NCBI GenBank assembly: GCA_021397835.1 | Contig: JAJFZO010000355.1 | Span: forward strand, 1 to 64,000 | Direction: 5' to 3' | Length of the DNA stretch: 64,000 nucleotides | Source of the DNA: Moringa oleifera | Lineage: Eukaryota; Streptophyta; Magnoliopsida; Brassicales; Moringaceae | Shown: positions 35,706-49,150 of the stretch, piece after piece | How the letters are laid out: each line of letters begins with the position of its first letter | How positions within the stretch are numbered: position 1 is the first letter of the stretch | Translations under genes and position numbers: made by a program | Notes under the pieces: model-generated | Told to the model about the DNA's origin: nothing | Databases searched by the model: none | What the model saw: the letters and a program-made list of their open reading frames with translations, nothing else

Positions 35706-36040
35706 TCATGATGATCGACAACGGCCTAATATAAAGAACAAAGAACATTTTTAATGCTATTTATCTATCCAAATCTCACCCAAAGTGCTCTTTTTTTTTT
35801 TTTGACAATCTTTATCATCTAAAAAAGAATTCGAACACCATTTCAACCCAGATCTTTTCACAAATGTACAATCACTGATTTTTCTTCTTCTTCTTCTTCT
35901 TATTAGAGAATGATTCCACCATTATTTGTTCCTCCTTTAAAGGCAAACAGCCCTTTTTTTTAAAGTATAATACGTCTTTACAATATCTAAATTAATCAGT
36001 TTAGGGAGATCATCATCATCCATTTTAATTAGGATCAAGG
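35706..36040. other. Junction segment before Tat-like element
   Basis: AT-rich, with a short (TTC)n at 35882-35902. It may be the 3' continuation of the minus-strand gypsy element. No domain seen. Confidence 0.35.
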
Positions 36041-38142
36041 CTCCTCTAAGGAATGCTTTCTTCATAACATATGGGCCTTCCTAATTTGGTGCCCATTTGC
36101 CTTGGGGATTTGAGACATTCTCCAAAATCTTCTTCAACACTAAATCACCTTCTCTGAATACTCTTGGGCATACTCTCTTATTATATGCTTTTTCCATTCT
36201 GCTTTGGTACAAATGCCCATGCCAAATAGCTTTAAGGCATTTCTCATCAATTAAGTTTAATTGTTCATATCAAGCTTTGATCCACTCTATTTCTTCCAAT
36301 TTAGATTTCGTGAGCACTCTTAATGAAGGAATTTCAACTTTACTGGCAATATAGCTTCCATCCTATATACCAATGAATACAAAGTTGCCCCAATAGAGGT
36401 TCTTACTATAGTCTTATAAGCATGTAATGCAAAGGATAGCATTTTGTGCTAATCTTTATAGACTACTCTCATTTTTTGCACTATCTTCTTAATGTTTTTA
36501 TTTATTACCTTTACTGCCCCATTCATTTTAGGATGGTAGGCTATTGAATTACGATGTCAAATCTTAAATTTTCACAAATCTCTTTTGACAAATGATTTCT
36601 TTTTTATTACAAAATGTTGACCACAACCTTAGTAACATTAGCAAAAGAATAAGCTTTCACCTATTTCGTGAAGTAGTCATTGAACATTAGGATAAATATA
36701 TGTCCATTAGAGGCTTTTGGGATAATGGGCCTGATAACATCAAAACCCCACATTGAAAATAGCCAAGGTGCATTTATTATACTAAAGGGGAAGCCAACAC
36801 ATCTATCTTATTAGCATAAATTTGGCATTTGTGGTACTTTCTTACAAATTGGATGCAATCATTTTCTATTATTAGCTAATAATAACCTACATTCATAATT
36901 TGTTTAGCTATTACGGGTTTGCTAGCATGCATTCCATAAGTAGCTTCATGGACTTATCTTAAGATTATCTAAGCCTTGCTTGCATCAATGCACCTTAATA
37001 GAGTTTGATTAAAGCATTTTTTATAAAGTGCTTCCCTATCTAGTATGAAATTCAAGGGTAACCTTCTCAAGATTCTCTTGTCTTTGATGCCCCTTCTAGG
37101 TATTGTTGATTTTTAACATAAATTTGAACATCATGATACCATGGATTGCCATCTTTTTCTTCCTTAATCACTAAGCAGTGTGCTGGAGGGTCTAAAATAC
37201 TCATTTTGATTGGCAAGACTCGCGAAGCCTCTATCACTTGAACCATGGAAGCCAACGCTGCTAATAAATATGCCATTTGGTTTTCATGTTTAGGGAGATA
37301 ATTGAAACCGGCTTCTTTGAAGCTCTTGAGTAATTCCTTAGCCAACTTGTGGTAACGAACTAACTTAAGATGTCTTTTCATCCATTCTCCCTTTAGTTGA
37401 TATATAACCAAAGCAGAATCCTCAAATACATCCAACTTTGCTACCTTTTTCTCTATCGCAACTTTTAATCTCATAATGCAGGCTTCATATTGGACAACAT
37501 TGTTATTGGAATTGAAATCTAATCATGCTATGAATGGATAGTACTATTCATTTGGTGACTTTAGGATTGTGCAAATCCCATGCCTTAGAATATTTGATGT
37601 CCAATCAAAAAACATTTTCTAAGCGTGTGACCTTTCCTCTTGTCTATGGGCATAATTACCATTAAGTCCTCATTTGAAAAATCAAACTTTATCGATTAGT
37701 GGTTTTCATTAGCACAATCAGCCAAAAAGTCTGCTATGGTACTTCCTTTGATCGCCTTCTCGAAAACGTATATAAGATCTTACTTTGACAATAGTACTTG
37801 CTAGATGAGTATTTGCCATCTAGCCAGCTTGCCAAATAACGATGGTTTTTCAAACAAATACTTGATGAGATCTAACTTAGCAATTACATACGTCGTGTGA
37901 CTCAATAAACAATGGCGAAGTCTATGTGTAGCCCAAGTCAATGTGCTATAAATCTTCTCAATTGATGAATACTTTGACTCGTAATCAGTGAATTTTTTGC
38001 TCAAGTAATAAAGAACATGCTCTTTCTTGCTAAACTCATTTTGTTGCGCTAATACACAGGCTAACAATCTTTTGCGCACTGTCAAATACAAAATTAATGG
38101 CTTCCTAGGAATTAATACACATGCAAGTGATAATATATGCAA
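36040..38142 (-). pseudogene. Tat-like Ty3/gypsy pol fragment: RNase H, second RNase H, integrase
   Basis: Retrotransposon polyprotein remnant. In reading order: an RT-linked RNase H (38142-37801; RKPLILYL, YYLSKKFTDYESKYS, LFEKPSLFGKLARWQ); a second, plant-type RNase H (about 37520-37067; EACIMRLKVAIE, DSALVIYQLKGEW, HENQMAYLLAALAS); then a decayed integrase (about 37060-36050), with VHEATYGMH in the N-terminal part and SIAYHPKMNGAV at the end of the core. An additional RNase H between RNase H and integrase is the hallmark of the Tat lineage. Many stops. The RT core and 5' part are missing, and the break at about 38145 joins repeat R. Confidence 0.82.
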
Positions 38143-38144
38143 TA

Positions 38145-39695
38145 CTTTATTTTTCTTGCTAATTAATTTTTATTATGTTTATAATGAATGATTAGGAAAA
38201 TAAATTAACAATGAATCAAATACTATATACAATGAATAATTTAATATATAATATAATGATTTTTTTAATATTATCATTGCAAATTATTGAAAGAGTTAAA
38301 ATTCAAATTCAAATCTACTCATTGTTGATGATAATAATAATGTTAATAATGATAATGATGATGATGATGATAAAATTGATAATAATAATAACAATATTAA
38401 TAAAGATATGTTAATAATAAAAATAAAAATATAATTGTAACAAAATAAAACTTTAAATAGGATATAAAAAGTTTCACCAAAATAAAAATAAAAATTTCAA
38501 AAATAATGAAAAATAATAAAAATTAAAAGTAAGGAGACATTAAAAAAATTTTGAAAATATGTTGTAAAATAAATAAAACTGAGTGCAAATTTAAAAAACC
38601 TAAATATTTTTTCAAAAAAATTTAAAATAAAACAAACAAAATAAAAAAATGATCTCCTCTTTTCTTACTATTTTCTTTGACAATCATTTATTTAATATTA
38701 AATTATTACAAAAATTAATTTAGACCAAAAGTTGAAAATATAAATACGAAAACAAAATCAAAAAATGATTCTCTCTTTCTCTTTTTATTTTTCATAGTGG
38801 TCATTTTTTATTTATAACAAGCACGATAAGAGATTTTTCTTTCTCATATACAGTGACCCATTTTTGTCAATCACAATGACACCAAATATCTCCTAAACTC
38901 AAAGAGAGATTGAGAAAAATCGAGAATATGCGTTTCTCTTTTAATCCCTCCCTAATCATCAAGTCAGCACTATTACGTTACAACTTTTGCATGTACCCCA
39001 TTATGTACAACCACTACAAGGCCAGTTATTCTTTTTATCCATCGATAATTTGCCCTCGTCTCTTTGTAAGTTATGATTGTAGTGGAAAGGTCCTAAGGAC
39101 CACTTTACAATTGTCTTAGGCAATACGTTATAGATTTCTTTTTCAAGATTAAAATTTTTTCTTATATTATTAATTTATGTGAATGAATTCACGTATACGA
39201 ATTGGATTGATTTTGGTAATATATTTTTAGTTCTGTGTCCTTTATAGATTTGTAGTTGAAAAAAAGAAAAAAGTCAATATAGATGATAGATCGACTTGTA
39301 AAACAATTTTTTTATTTTACGGATTCTTGTTTTGTTCTTGTTTTTAATGGACGTGAGAAATGATGTGAGATTTAGAAGAGAATATGATGCGAGGATTAGC
39401 GATTTTGAATCATGATTGATACATAAGCAAATTAAAGAACAGGTAAGGAAGCCAAAGAAAATGTGGTTAATTGTTTTCAAAAGGATTAAAGGACCATTGT
39501 GCCTTCACATATACTTGAAAACTTTTCTTGTTATGATGGCTTATCGTAGTCAAATCTTAAATAGTGATCAAGATGGAGGCAGTACTACCTAAGATATACA
39601 TCAATTTTCATGTTCTTAGATAAACTTCATTTAATTGTTTAAAGTGTTGGTTATACTAACTTGCATCTCTTCATATAGATTCAAATGTCAATTAT
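38145..39695 (+). repeat. AT-rich repeat R, copy 1
   Basis: Homologous to 52260-53900 and, in its first part, to 63490-64000. Shared blocks: TGCAATACTTTATTTTT, ATGAATAATTTAATATATAA, a (GAT/AAT)-rich run near 38320-38405, a TCTCTTTTAATC block, and ACTTGAAAACTTT near its end. It runs directly into a telomere-like array. The frame at 38910-39119 is shared with copy 2 but changed by frameshifts, so it is not a gene. Confidence 0.75.
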
Positions 39696-39699
39696 TGCA

Positions 39700-41790
39700 T
39701 CACCTAACCCCATAAACTATAAACTCAAACCCTTAATCTATAGCCCTTAAACTCTAAACCTTGAACCTTAACCCCTAAACTCTAAACCCAATGCCTTAAA
39801 CCCTAAATGCTAAACGCTAAACCCTAACTCCTAAATTCTAACCCTTATACTTTAAACACTAAATCTTAAACCTTAAAGCCTAAACCCTAAACACAAACCT
39901 AACAAGCCCAAACGTAAATCCCAAAATGCTAAACCTTATACCATAAACCATAACCCTTAATCACTAAATCCTAAACCTTAAACCCTAAGCCCTAAGCCCT
40001 AACCCTAAAACCCTAAACTCAAATGCCTAAACCCTAAACCCTAATCCCTAAATTGTAAACAAAAAATTGTAAACCATAAACCTAAACCTTAAACCCGTAA
40101 TGCTCAACCTAAAATCCTAGTCTTTAAATTTTAATCTAGAAACTATAAACTATAAATCCTTACTCCTAAACTTGAGTTGCTAAACCCTCTCTAAACCTAA
40201 TCTCTGAATTATCAACTGAAAACTAAACCTTAAACCCTAACACCGAAATTCGAATTGCTAAATCATAAACCTTAACCCCTAATCCTTAAATTCTAAGCAC
40301 TAAACCATAACCACCAAACCCTAACCCTTAAACTCTAACCCTTGAACCTTAATCCCTAAACTATAAACTATAAGCCATAAAACCTTAAACCTTAACCCTA
40401 AAATCAGAAGCTTTAAACCTTAAACTCTAAACTTAGCCTATAAACCTTAGACCCCAAACCTCAGCCTATAAACCTTAAACCTTAAATCATAAATCGTAAC
40501 CCCTAAGACCTAAACTTTGAACCATTAAACCTTAAAATCTTATCCTTAAACCATAAACCCTAACCTTTAACCCCTAAAACCACTTAGCCCTAAACTATAA
40601 TTCCCTAACTAGAAACCTTAACTCAAAAATATTAACCCCTAAACACTGAGCCCTAATCCTTAAACTTAACCACTAAACACTGAACCCTGATTCCTAAACC
40701 TTAACTCCTATCCTTTGACACCTAAACCCATAATTCTGAACCTATAACCCTAGTGCCAAACCATAAAAAAAAAAAAAAAAAAACCCTAACCCTTAACCCT
40801 AACCTTCAAACCCAAAACCTTTAAGTTTAACCTATAAACTGTGAACCTTAAAACCTAAACCATAACTCTCAAATTTTAAACCCTTACCCTTGAACCTTAC
40901 ACCATAACCCCTAAAGCCTTAACCTTATACAGGAAACTCTAATCCTTAAACCTAAAATAATAAACCCTAATCCCTAATCCCTAATCTTTAACTAGAAACA
41001 CCAAACCCACACCCTTAAACCAAAAGCTATAAACCCTAAACCCCTGCACCCTAAACCCTAATCCTTAAACTCTAACTGTACATCTTAACCCTTAAACCTT
41101 AAACACTAAACCTTACACCCTAAGCCCTTAACCCTAAATCCTAAACCATAACCTTTAAACCTTAAATGCAAAACCATAAACCCTAAACTTCAGAAAAAAA
41201 ACTCTTAAACACTAGCCCTTGAACCTTACGCCCTAAATCCTAAACTACAAACTATAATTCTTAATCCCTAAACCTATAACCCAAACCCTAAAATCATAAC
41301 CCCTAAGCCCTAAACCCAAAGTATGATCTTTAATGCCTAACCATTCAGCATAAACTAGAAAGCCTAAAGCCTAAAGCCTAAAGCCTAAACCATAACCTAT
41401 AAACTCTAAAACATAACACTTAAACCCTAAATTCTAACCCCTTAAACCTTAACCATTAAACTTAAAAATCAACATTCGAAACCGTAAATGCTAAACCCTA
41501 AACTTGAACCTTAAAATCATAAACCCTAAACCCTAAGCTGTAAACCCCTAAACCAAAACCCTAACCCTTAAATCTTAAATCTTAAACCCTAAACCCTGGG
41601 CCTTACACCATAACCCTAAACCTTTAACATCATACCATAAACATTAAACATTAAACCCTCAGCCCCAATCCTTATTCCTTAACCTAAACCCAACATCCTA
41701 CCCCTTAAACCTTCATCATTAAACCATAAACCTTAAACATTAGACCCTGACCCTAACCCTTAAATTCTTACCTCAAACCCTAACCTTTAA
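39700..41790 (+). repeat. Decayed telomere-like array, CCCTAAA strand
   Basis: About 2.1 kb of CCCTAAA variants (AAACCCTAAACCCTAATCCC and similar) with heavy point mutation and a poly-A at 40767-40783. Plant telomeres are TTTAGGG/CCCTAAA, so this is an interstitial telomeric repeat array or a satellite derived from one. Confidence 0.88.
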
Positions 41791-44405
41791 TGTATAATTT
41801 GGCCTAACTAGATAGTGAACCTAACAACTTAATTGAATCTACTAATTAATCAGACTTAAGATTTAATTCTATGTAAGAATTTGTTTGGCCTAACAAAAAT
41901 TTGAATTTCATATATAATTGGGTTTAAATATGTAGGTCTAAAATATAATTTGGCTTCAGCTGTAACTAAAGTCCAACAATTTAAAGATTTATATAATCAA
42001 GTAAGCTTAATAATTAATTAAACTGAAGATTTAATTATGAATAATAATTAATTGAATTGAATAATAAAAAAATGAGTTAATATATAATTAGGCATAGTAA
42101 ATTAAGGCTAACAATTAATTAGAGATGATATTTAGTAGATCGAATACTTATCTTTTTTAGGAGGCCTAATTATTTATTGGGCTCAATTATCAATTAGACC
42201 TAATTATATCTAAGTCCAATTATAATTTGTCTCTAATTGTATCTTAAACCTAATTTGTCCTTAAGTTTAACTATTTCTTGGGCTTAAGCATGCTAGCTTA
42301 ATTAATTATTATGCAATTATATCCTAAATCTAACAAATTATTGGGTCTACTTATATTTAAAGCCAATTATATATTAAGCTTATTCTATTCTTAGGCCTAA
42401 TAATATATTAAACCTAATTATTTATTAGAATCGAATATTAAGCCTAATTAAATCTTTGGCCTAGCTAATTCTTAAGTTTAATTATTGTTATGCTCAATTA
42501 ATTATTAAACTCAAGTATACCTTAAACCTAACTATTTATTAAGTTCATTTCATTATCTAACCCATTTTTATATTAAATCTACATATGAAGCCAAAAATTT
42601 TATTAAGCCCAATAAAATCTTAGGTTCAATTAACTATTAGACTCAATGAATTGCTAAATTTAATGAATTATTAGGTGCAAATAATGGGCTTAATTACATA
42701 GGAGAGCCATTTTTTTTGGCCAATTAATTAATAGGGCTAATTAACTTATCTTAGTTCCAATTCATTCTTAAGCTCATTTATTTATTAGGTTCATGCGTAA
42801 TAAGCTCAATTAATAATTAGACCTATTAAATGTTAAATCAAATTATATCTCAGACTAATGCACACTAGCCCAATTATGTATGAGGCCAAATTATTTACTC
42901 GGCTCAATTATATCTCAACTCCAATTATATATGATCCATGATATCATGTGGCTAATTATATTACATGTTCAATTGTTTCGGCTCAATCAGATTTGAGGAC
43001 CAATTAAGTTTAGGTCTAAATCTTAGGTGATATTATTTATTAAACTGAATTATATGTCAATTATTTCGTGGGGTCATTGATGTTAGCGATATAAATTTGA
43101 TCAAATAAATTAATAAACCTAATTATATCTTCAACTTTACTATTTCTTTGGCTTAATCTTATGATTACTAAATTTTTTATAAGGCCTAATTAAGTCTCAA
43201 GCCCGTTTATTTCTCAAACACAATTAATTATTAAGCCAAATTAATTATTTGATTTAATTAATTATTACACTGAATTAAATCTTAAGCCTAAATTTTGTTA
43301 GCCCAATTTAGGCCTTAGACCTAGTTATCAGGACAAATTATTTATCAAGTCAAATTTTATTGTAAACCCATTTTTTATTAGACTCAATCAAATGCTAAGC
43401 TTTGTTAATTATTAAGCTCCATGAATTGCTATGCTCGATTAATTGTTAACATTACATATTTGACTTGATTAATTATTAGACCTAATTAATTATAAGACTT
43501 AATTAATAATTTTTAGGCTTAATTAATTATTACGCTCAATTATATCATAAATTCAATTGTAGCTTGGATTCAATTATATCTTAGACTCAATATATTCCTA
43601 GGTTCAATTATGTATAGGCTTCATGCGCATTACAGCCAATTATATCTTTTATTCAATTAAATTTTGGAGCCACTTATATTTTAATACCAATTATTTATTA
43701 GTGTTATCTATCCAATTATAGATTCAATCTAATTATATAATAAAATAATTATTTATTAGACTCGATTAAATCATAGGCCTAATTAAATTTTTGTTATAGA
43801 TAAACCTTGAGCCTAATAAATTATTAAGATCCATTAGTTGTAAGGCATAACAAATTGTTAAGTTGTTAATTGTTAAACTTAGTCACATCTTAGACACAAT
43901 TGCATTTTAGACTTAGTTAATTATTGAGATCTATTATTATTTAGGCCCAATTACTTATTAGACTCAATTAAAAGTTAAGCCAAATTATTTGCTAGGTTAA
44001 ATAAATCATTAGGCTTAATTACATCTTAGGCCTAATATTTTATTAAGGTAATTATATATCGGACTCAATGAATTTGTTAAGAAAAATTACCTATTAAACT
44101 TAATTTTTTATTAAATATAATTAAATTTTATGCTTAATTACTTATTTGATAAACGAAATTGATAGATCCAATGAATTGTTAAGTGAAATTAATTGTTATG
44201 CTAAATTGCACTTTGGACTCAATCAGTGATTAGATCAAGTTAAATTTTAGGACTAATTAATAAATTTTAGGCCCAATCACTTTTATGTTCAATTGTATTT
44301 TAAGTTCAATTATTATTTGGGTGTGATAATAGCTTAAGCTCAATTCATTTACAAGCTCAGTTTTATGTTAGGTTCAAGCATGCTACACCCAATCATATCT
44401 TAAAG
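41790..44405. repeat. AATTAATT-rich degenerate satellite, block 1
   Basis: About 2.6 kb of loosely repeated phrases such as TTAGGCCTAATTAATTATTA and GCTCAATTATATCTTA, with a quasi-period of roughly 20-25 bp. 43230-44400 aligns over its length with 61660-62950, so there is also long-range homology. No coding capacity. Confidence 0.75.
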
Positions 44406-46245
44406 TCTATTAAATTGACAGCATAGCTATCCATGCACATTGTCCAAGAACCATCATTCTTTGGTGCCAATAAGGCTGGAGCAACACATGAACTCATGCT
44501 CTCTCGACTTGCCTTTAAAGCTCTTCATGCTCTCTAGGACTCATTCGGTACACTGCTTCATTAGGATGAAAAACCCCTAGAACAAGGTCAATGTGATGTC
44601 GAATGTCCCACAAAAATGAAAGGCCATGTGGAATCTCCTTCGGGATAACATTTTGAAACTAATCCAGAATTTTTTCATGATTTCTAGTGGCTCCTTGTGC
44701 TATTATTTACCTCTGCTATCATAATAGCAAAAACAACTCCGCCTCTTTGTAATTCATCCTTCAATATCGACATAAGAGTACTATCTTCTTTCTTTCTTAA
44801 ACTTACTTTAGAAGGCTGCAATGAAGCTAAAGCGACATATTTATAACCATCATGCAACACCTTTCTATCATATAGCTAAGGTCTACCCAACAATAAATGA
44901 CAAGCATCCATCGAACTAACATCACACCATACTTCATCTTTATAATTCTTTCCAATAGAAAATCAAATTAAGCATTTTTAGTTACCTTAATTTCACTCCC
45001 TTTTTGCAGCCAACACAATTGGTAAGGATTTGAATGTGTAACAGTATCCAACCTGAGCTTTTGTACCATCTCTAATGTTCTAAAAGCTGCCCCTATCAAT
45101 GATCACCAAACACACTCAGCCATGAAAACTACCTTTTGTGTGAAACACATTTTTCTCACCCAACTTTTATCCTTTGCTACATGGGACACTTTCAAGTTAC
45201 GTTGCACTATAATGGACATACCATAATCAACATAAGTCATCTCTTCCTCATCACCATCATGTTCTGCATCATTATTAGCTTCATGTTCTTCTCTATCACT
45301 AATATACTCAACTAAAGTAACAATCCTTCTATTTGGACAATCAAAAGTAATATGCCCAAAAGCATACCATGTACAAGGATTGGGTTTGCTTGTTGCTAGC
45401 AGATCCTTCATCCTTTTCTTGTCCTTTTGACACCATCTTGCTTTGGAGAGTAGGCTTATAACTCTTTTTGAATACTCATGTTTGGAACCACATTATGATC
45501 CCTTTTTAAAATTTTAAAGCCAACTTGCACACATCATTCAATAACCAATATGGTTGAAGTTGAACCATTTTATAAATATCATATTTCAGACCCCTTAAGG
45601 TATATAGCAATGGTTTTGCTCCTCTAGTTCTACAAACTCTCCTTTTAGCATTAAATTATTAAATTTTGTTGTGTACTCCACCATGAGTTCCTTTTGCTTG
45701 AAATTATTGAATTTGAAAAAGATATATTGCCTATGTTTGTCAGGTAATTACTTCTGTTTCATCTTTTCCTATGTCACAAATCTTATTCTTTCTCTCATCT
45801 TTTCTTTGTCTTTTTAGATTCTTTCAATAGAAAGATGCATTCTTTCTAAGTTTGAGTGCAACCAAGTTTGCCTTATTATGTTCTGGTGCTTTTTGAAACT
45901 CAAATATTCTCTTCATCATATTAAACAAATTGATAAAATCATGAACACAGATTTTACCTTTAAACTCCAAGATGTCAAACTTTGGGCTATGCTTATCTTG
46001 CCACTTATCCTATTCTTTATACTTTGCACGATATCCACCCAACTATCCCCAGTGAAGAGGTATGTCTTCATCACAATCAAATTCATGGGCTTCATTATCA
46101 TGCTAGTTATTACGTCCCCTAAGCTCCTCAATGATTGCATCATGCTTATCTAATTTATGCTATAATCTTTCAAGCTGCAACTTTAAGGACTTAATATCAT
46201 CACCACGGTGACTCCCATCACTAGCAACTTCTTTTCCATTCCTTA
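44405..46245 (-). pseudogene. Ty3/gypsy element G1: gag, protease, start of RT (truncated)
   Basis: Minus strand from 46245. The gag N-terminus (IKSLKLQLERL) is followed by a capsid region (INLFNMMKRIFEFQ), a zinc knuckle at 45375-45337 (CTWYAFGHITFDC; the second Cys is Tyr), an acidic linker, a decayed protease region (about 45120-44880), and the first residues of RT near 44500-44410 ([18 protein letters not shown]). The sequence then stops abruptly in satellite block 1. Multiple stops. It has no LTR or start codon of its own because its 5' end is fused to the pol of G2. Confidence 0.8.
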
Positions 46246-49150
46246 CATGAATCCAAACTAGATAACCTTTTTTGAACTCCACATGCTTTCAATGTTCATT
46301 GATAACTTGCTTGTATTTCTAATTCTGCTTTTCAATGGCTACTCTTACACTCTTATGTAACTTCTTAATTTGTTTTGCCTTCTTATTAGCATCTCCATTA
46401 AAATGGCTTCTTTGTAAGATTGGGAACCAAATCCAAAGGATCTGTATGATTAGCACCATAAACAACTTCAAATGGACTTATACATATGCCATAATGCATG
46501 AAGCAATTGTAGGCAAACTCAATCCTTGAAAGGACCAGATCCTATTGTTAATGTCTTTACCAACGTAACTTTTTAGCAAGTTCCCTAAGCTCCTATTTGT
46601 AATCTCTATTTGTTCATCGGCTTAAGAATGATGGAAGGTACTAAAATTTAGTGACATACCTAGTTTCCTCCATAATGTTCTCAAAAAATGGCTAAGAAAC
46701 TTTAAATCTCGATCTTAAACTCCATGCAACTTCACAATCTCCTTGAAATACAAATCAACAACATGAGATGCATCATTTATTTTGTTGCAAAGAACAAAGT
46801 GAGACATCAATGAGAATCTATCGATAACAACCATGATGGAATTCTTATTCTTTTGTGTTCTTGGCATTCCCATAACAAAATCAAGACTCACATCCTTCCA
46901 TGAAGTTAGGCACTAGTAATAGAGTGTACAAACCAGAATTTTAGCATTTCCTTTTAGAAAAATGACAGACTCTGCATTACTTTACAAATCTATCCACATC
47001 TCTTAATATCTTTAGCCAATAGAAATTAGTTCAAACTAGAGCCATAGTTTTATTTGGACTAAGTTTCCTCTCAAAACATCACCATAAGCTTCTGCCAAAA
47101 TCTCTTGTTTCAAAGAATAAGATAGAACACACAAGACATTAGCTTGAAAAGAAAAGCCATTAAAGATGGTAAACTGCTTATAAGAACCAGATTTGTAATT
47201 CTACCATATTGAGCTAAAGTCAACATCATACTCATAAAGATCCTTGAAAGCATCGAATCCCACTATTTTAACCTCGATGATTGATAAAAGAGAATGCTTC
47301 GATTCAATGCATCACAACAACATTTTGAATACTAGATTTATGCTTGATACTAAAGTTGTAAGATTACAAGAATTCAACCCAAGCTGCATGTCTCTTATCT
47401 AACTTGTGTTGGTGATTGATGAGCTTTAATGCTTCATGATCAAAATAAAGAAAAGAAAAAAGCTTTGCAAGAAGGTATTGACTCCAATGATACAAGGCTC
47501 TATAAATCGCATAAAACTCCATGTCATAATTTCAATACTTCCTACGGCTATTATTAAGCTTCTCACTAAAAAAGGTAATGGGTTTTCCTTCTTGACTTAA
47601 AGCAGCACCAATACCAGCATTAGAAGCATCACATTCAAGTTCAAATACCTTGTCAGAATTAGGAAGAATTAAAGTATGAGCTTCTGTCACATTTCTTTTC
47701 ACCAACTCAAAAGCATCATCGGCTTCATAGTCTACTTAAATTTATCACCTTTCAAGCATTCGGTGATTAAAGCAACAATAAAACATAAACCCTTAATGAA
47801 CTGCTTGTAAAAAGAAAAGTTGATCCATGGAAACTCTGAACATCATGCAAACAAGCAGGTGTTGGCTAATTGAGAATAACATTTACCTTACTTTGATCCA
47901 TCATAATTCTTTTTTTTGAAACAACATACCTTCAAAACAACATACCCTAAAAACATCACATTAGGAGTAAAGAATTCACATTTTCTCAAATTAGTACAAT
48001 GTTTTTACTCTCTCAAAATAAGAAATAGCTATTAAGATGATCCATATTCTCCTTTTCATTTTTGCTGTTCATCAACATGTCATCAAAGAGAACCATAACA
48101 AAAGAACCAATGCATGGCTTAAGTATGTGATTCATAAATCGCATGAAAGTACTAAGTGCATTAGACAATCCAAATGGCATGGTCAACCATTCATATAAAC
48201 CATCTGTTGTTTTAAATGCTATCTTCCATTCTTGTTCGGGCCTCATTCTCATTTGATGGTAACCACTTCTCAAATATATTTTAGAAAAAATAGATGCACC
48301 ACACAATTGATCAAGTAAATCATTTGACCTTGGAATTGAAAACCGGTAATCAATTATGATTTTGTTCATAGCATAGTTATTCATATACATCCTTTAAGAA
48401 CCATCCTTCTTGGCACTAATAAGGTGGTCAGAGCGCATGGACTCATGCCTTTACGAATCAACCTTTTTCTCACGGAGTCATCAATTTGCCTTTAAAGTTC
48501 TTCCTACTTTTTAGGACTTATTCTGTAGGTTGCTTTATTTGGAAGAACAGCCCTTAGAACAAGGCCAATGTAATGTTGAATGTGCCTTAAAGGTGGAAAG
48601 AAACTTATTCAAAATTGGATTCATGATTTTTGGTGGTTCATTGTGCTGTGTACTCTTCTCGACAACCACAACAACAAAAACAATTCCACCTCTCTTTAGT
48701 TCATCCTTGAGTTGATCATAGGACATAAGAGCACTAACTTCTTTCTTTGTTAAATTTGCTTGAGTATGTTGCAATGAAGCTACAATGATCTCTTATCATT
48801 TACTTCGAAAGAATAAGTATGCTTATAACCATCATACAATACCATCTGATCATATGGCCAAGGTCTGCCTAACAACAAATGATAAGCATTTATCGGAGCA
48901 ACATCATACCATACTTCATTTTTACAATTCTTTTCAATAGAAAATGAGACTAAGCACCTTTTAGTTATCTTAATTTCAATCCTTTTTTGTAGCTATCACA
49001 ATTGGTAATGATTTGGATGTGAAATAGTGTCCAACTTAGGCTTCTACACCATTAACAAGTATACCACATTCTCAAAGTTGCCATTATCGATGATCACCAA
49101 ATACACCTGCCATGAGAAGTACATTTGGTATGGAACACATTTTAATAATA
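46246..49150 (-). pseudogene. Ty3/gypsy element G2 pol: protease, RT, RNase H, integrase
   Basis: Continues the G2 element whose gag lies at 50150-50860. Protease remnant about 49140-48780. RT about 48450-47890, with [18 protein letters not shown], the [10 protein letters not shown] motif and the VLFDDML active site; the usual first catalytic Asp of SKIDLRSGYHQ is Tyr ([11 protein letters not shown]). RNase H about 47750-47400. Integrase about 47300-46600, with first Asp in VVIDRFSLMSHF, second in DRDLKFLSHF and Glu in EITNRSL. The C-terminus (KKGYLVWIHVRN) runs into the G1 gag at 46236-46249. Many stops. A chromovirus-like Ty3/gypsy element, distinct from the Tat fragment at 36-38 kb. Confidence 0.82.

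Noticed and set aside
38910..39119. ORF shared between repeat R copies (also 53083-53322)
   Set aside because: Similarity reflects the repeat itself. The frames are broken by indels between copies and no domain is visible.
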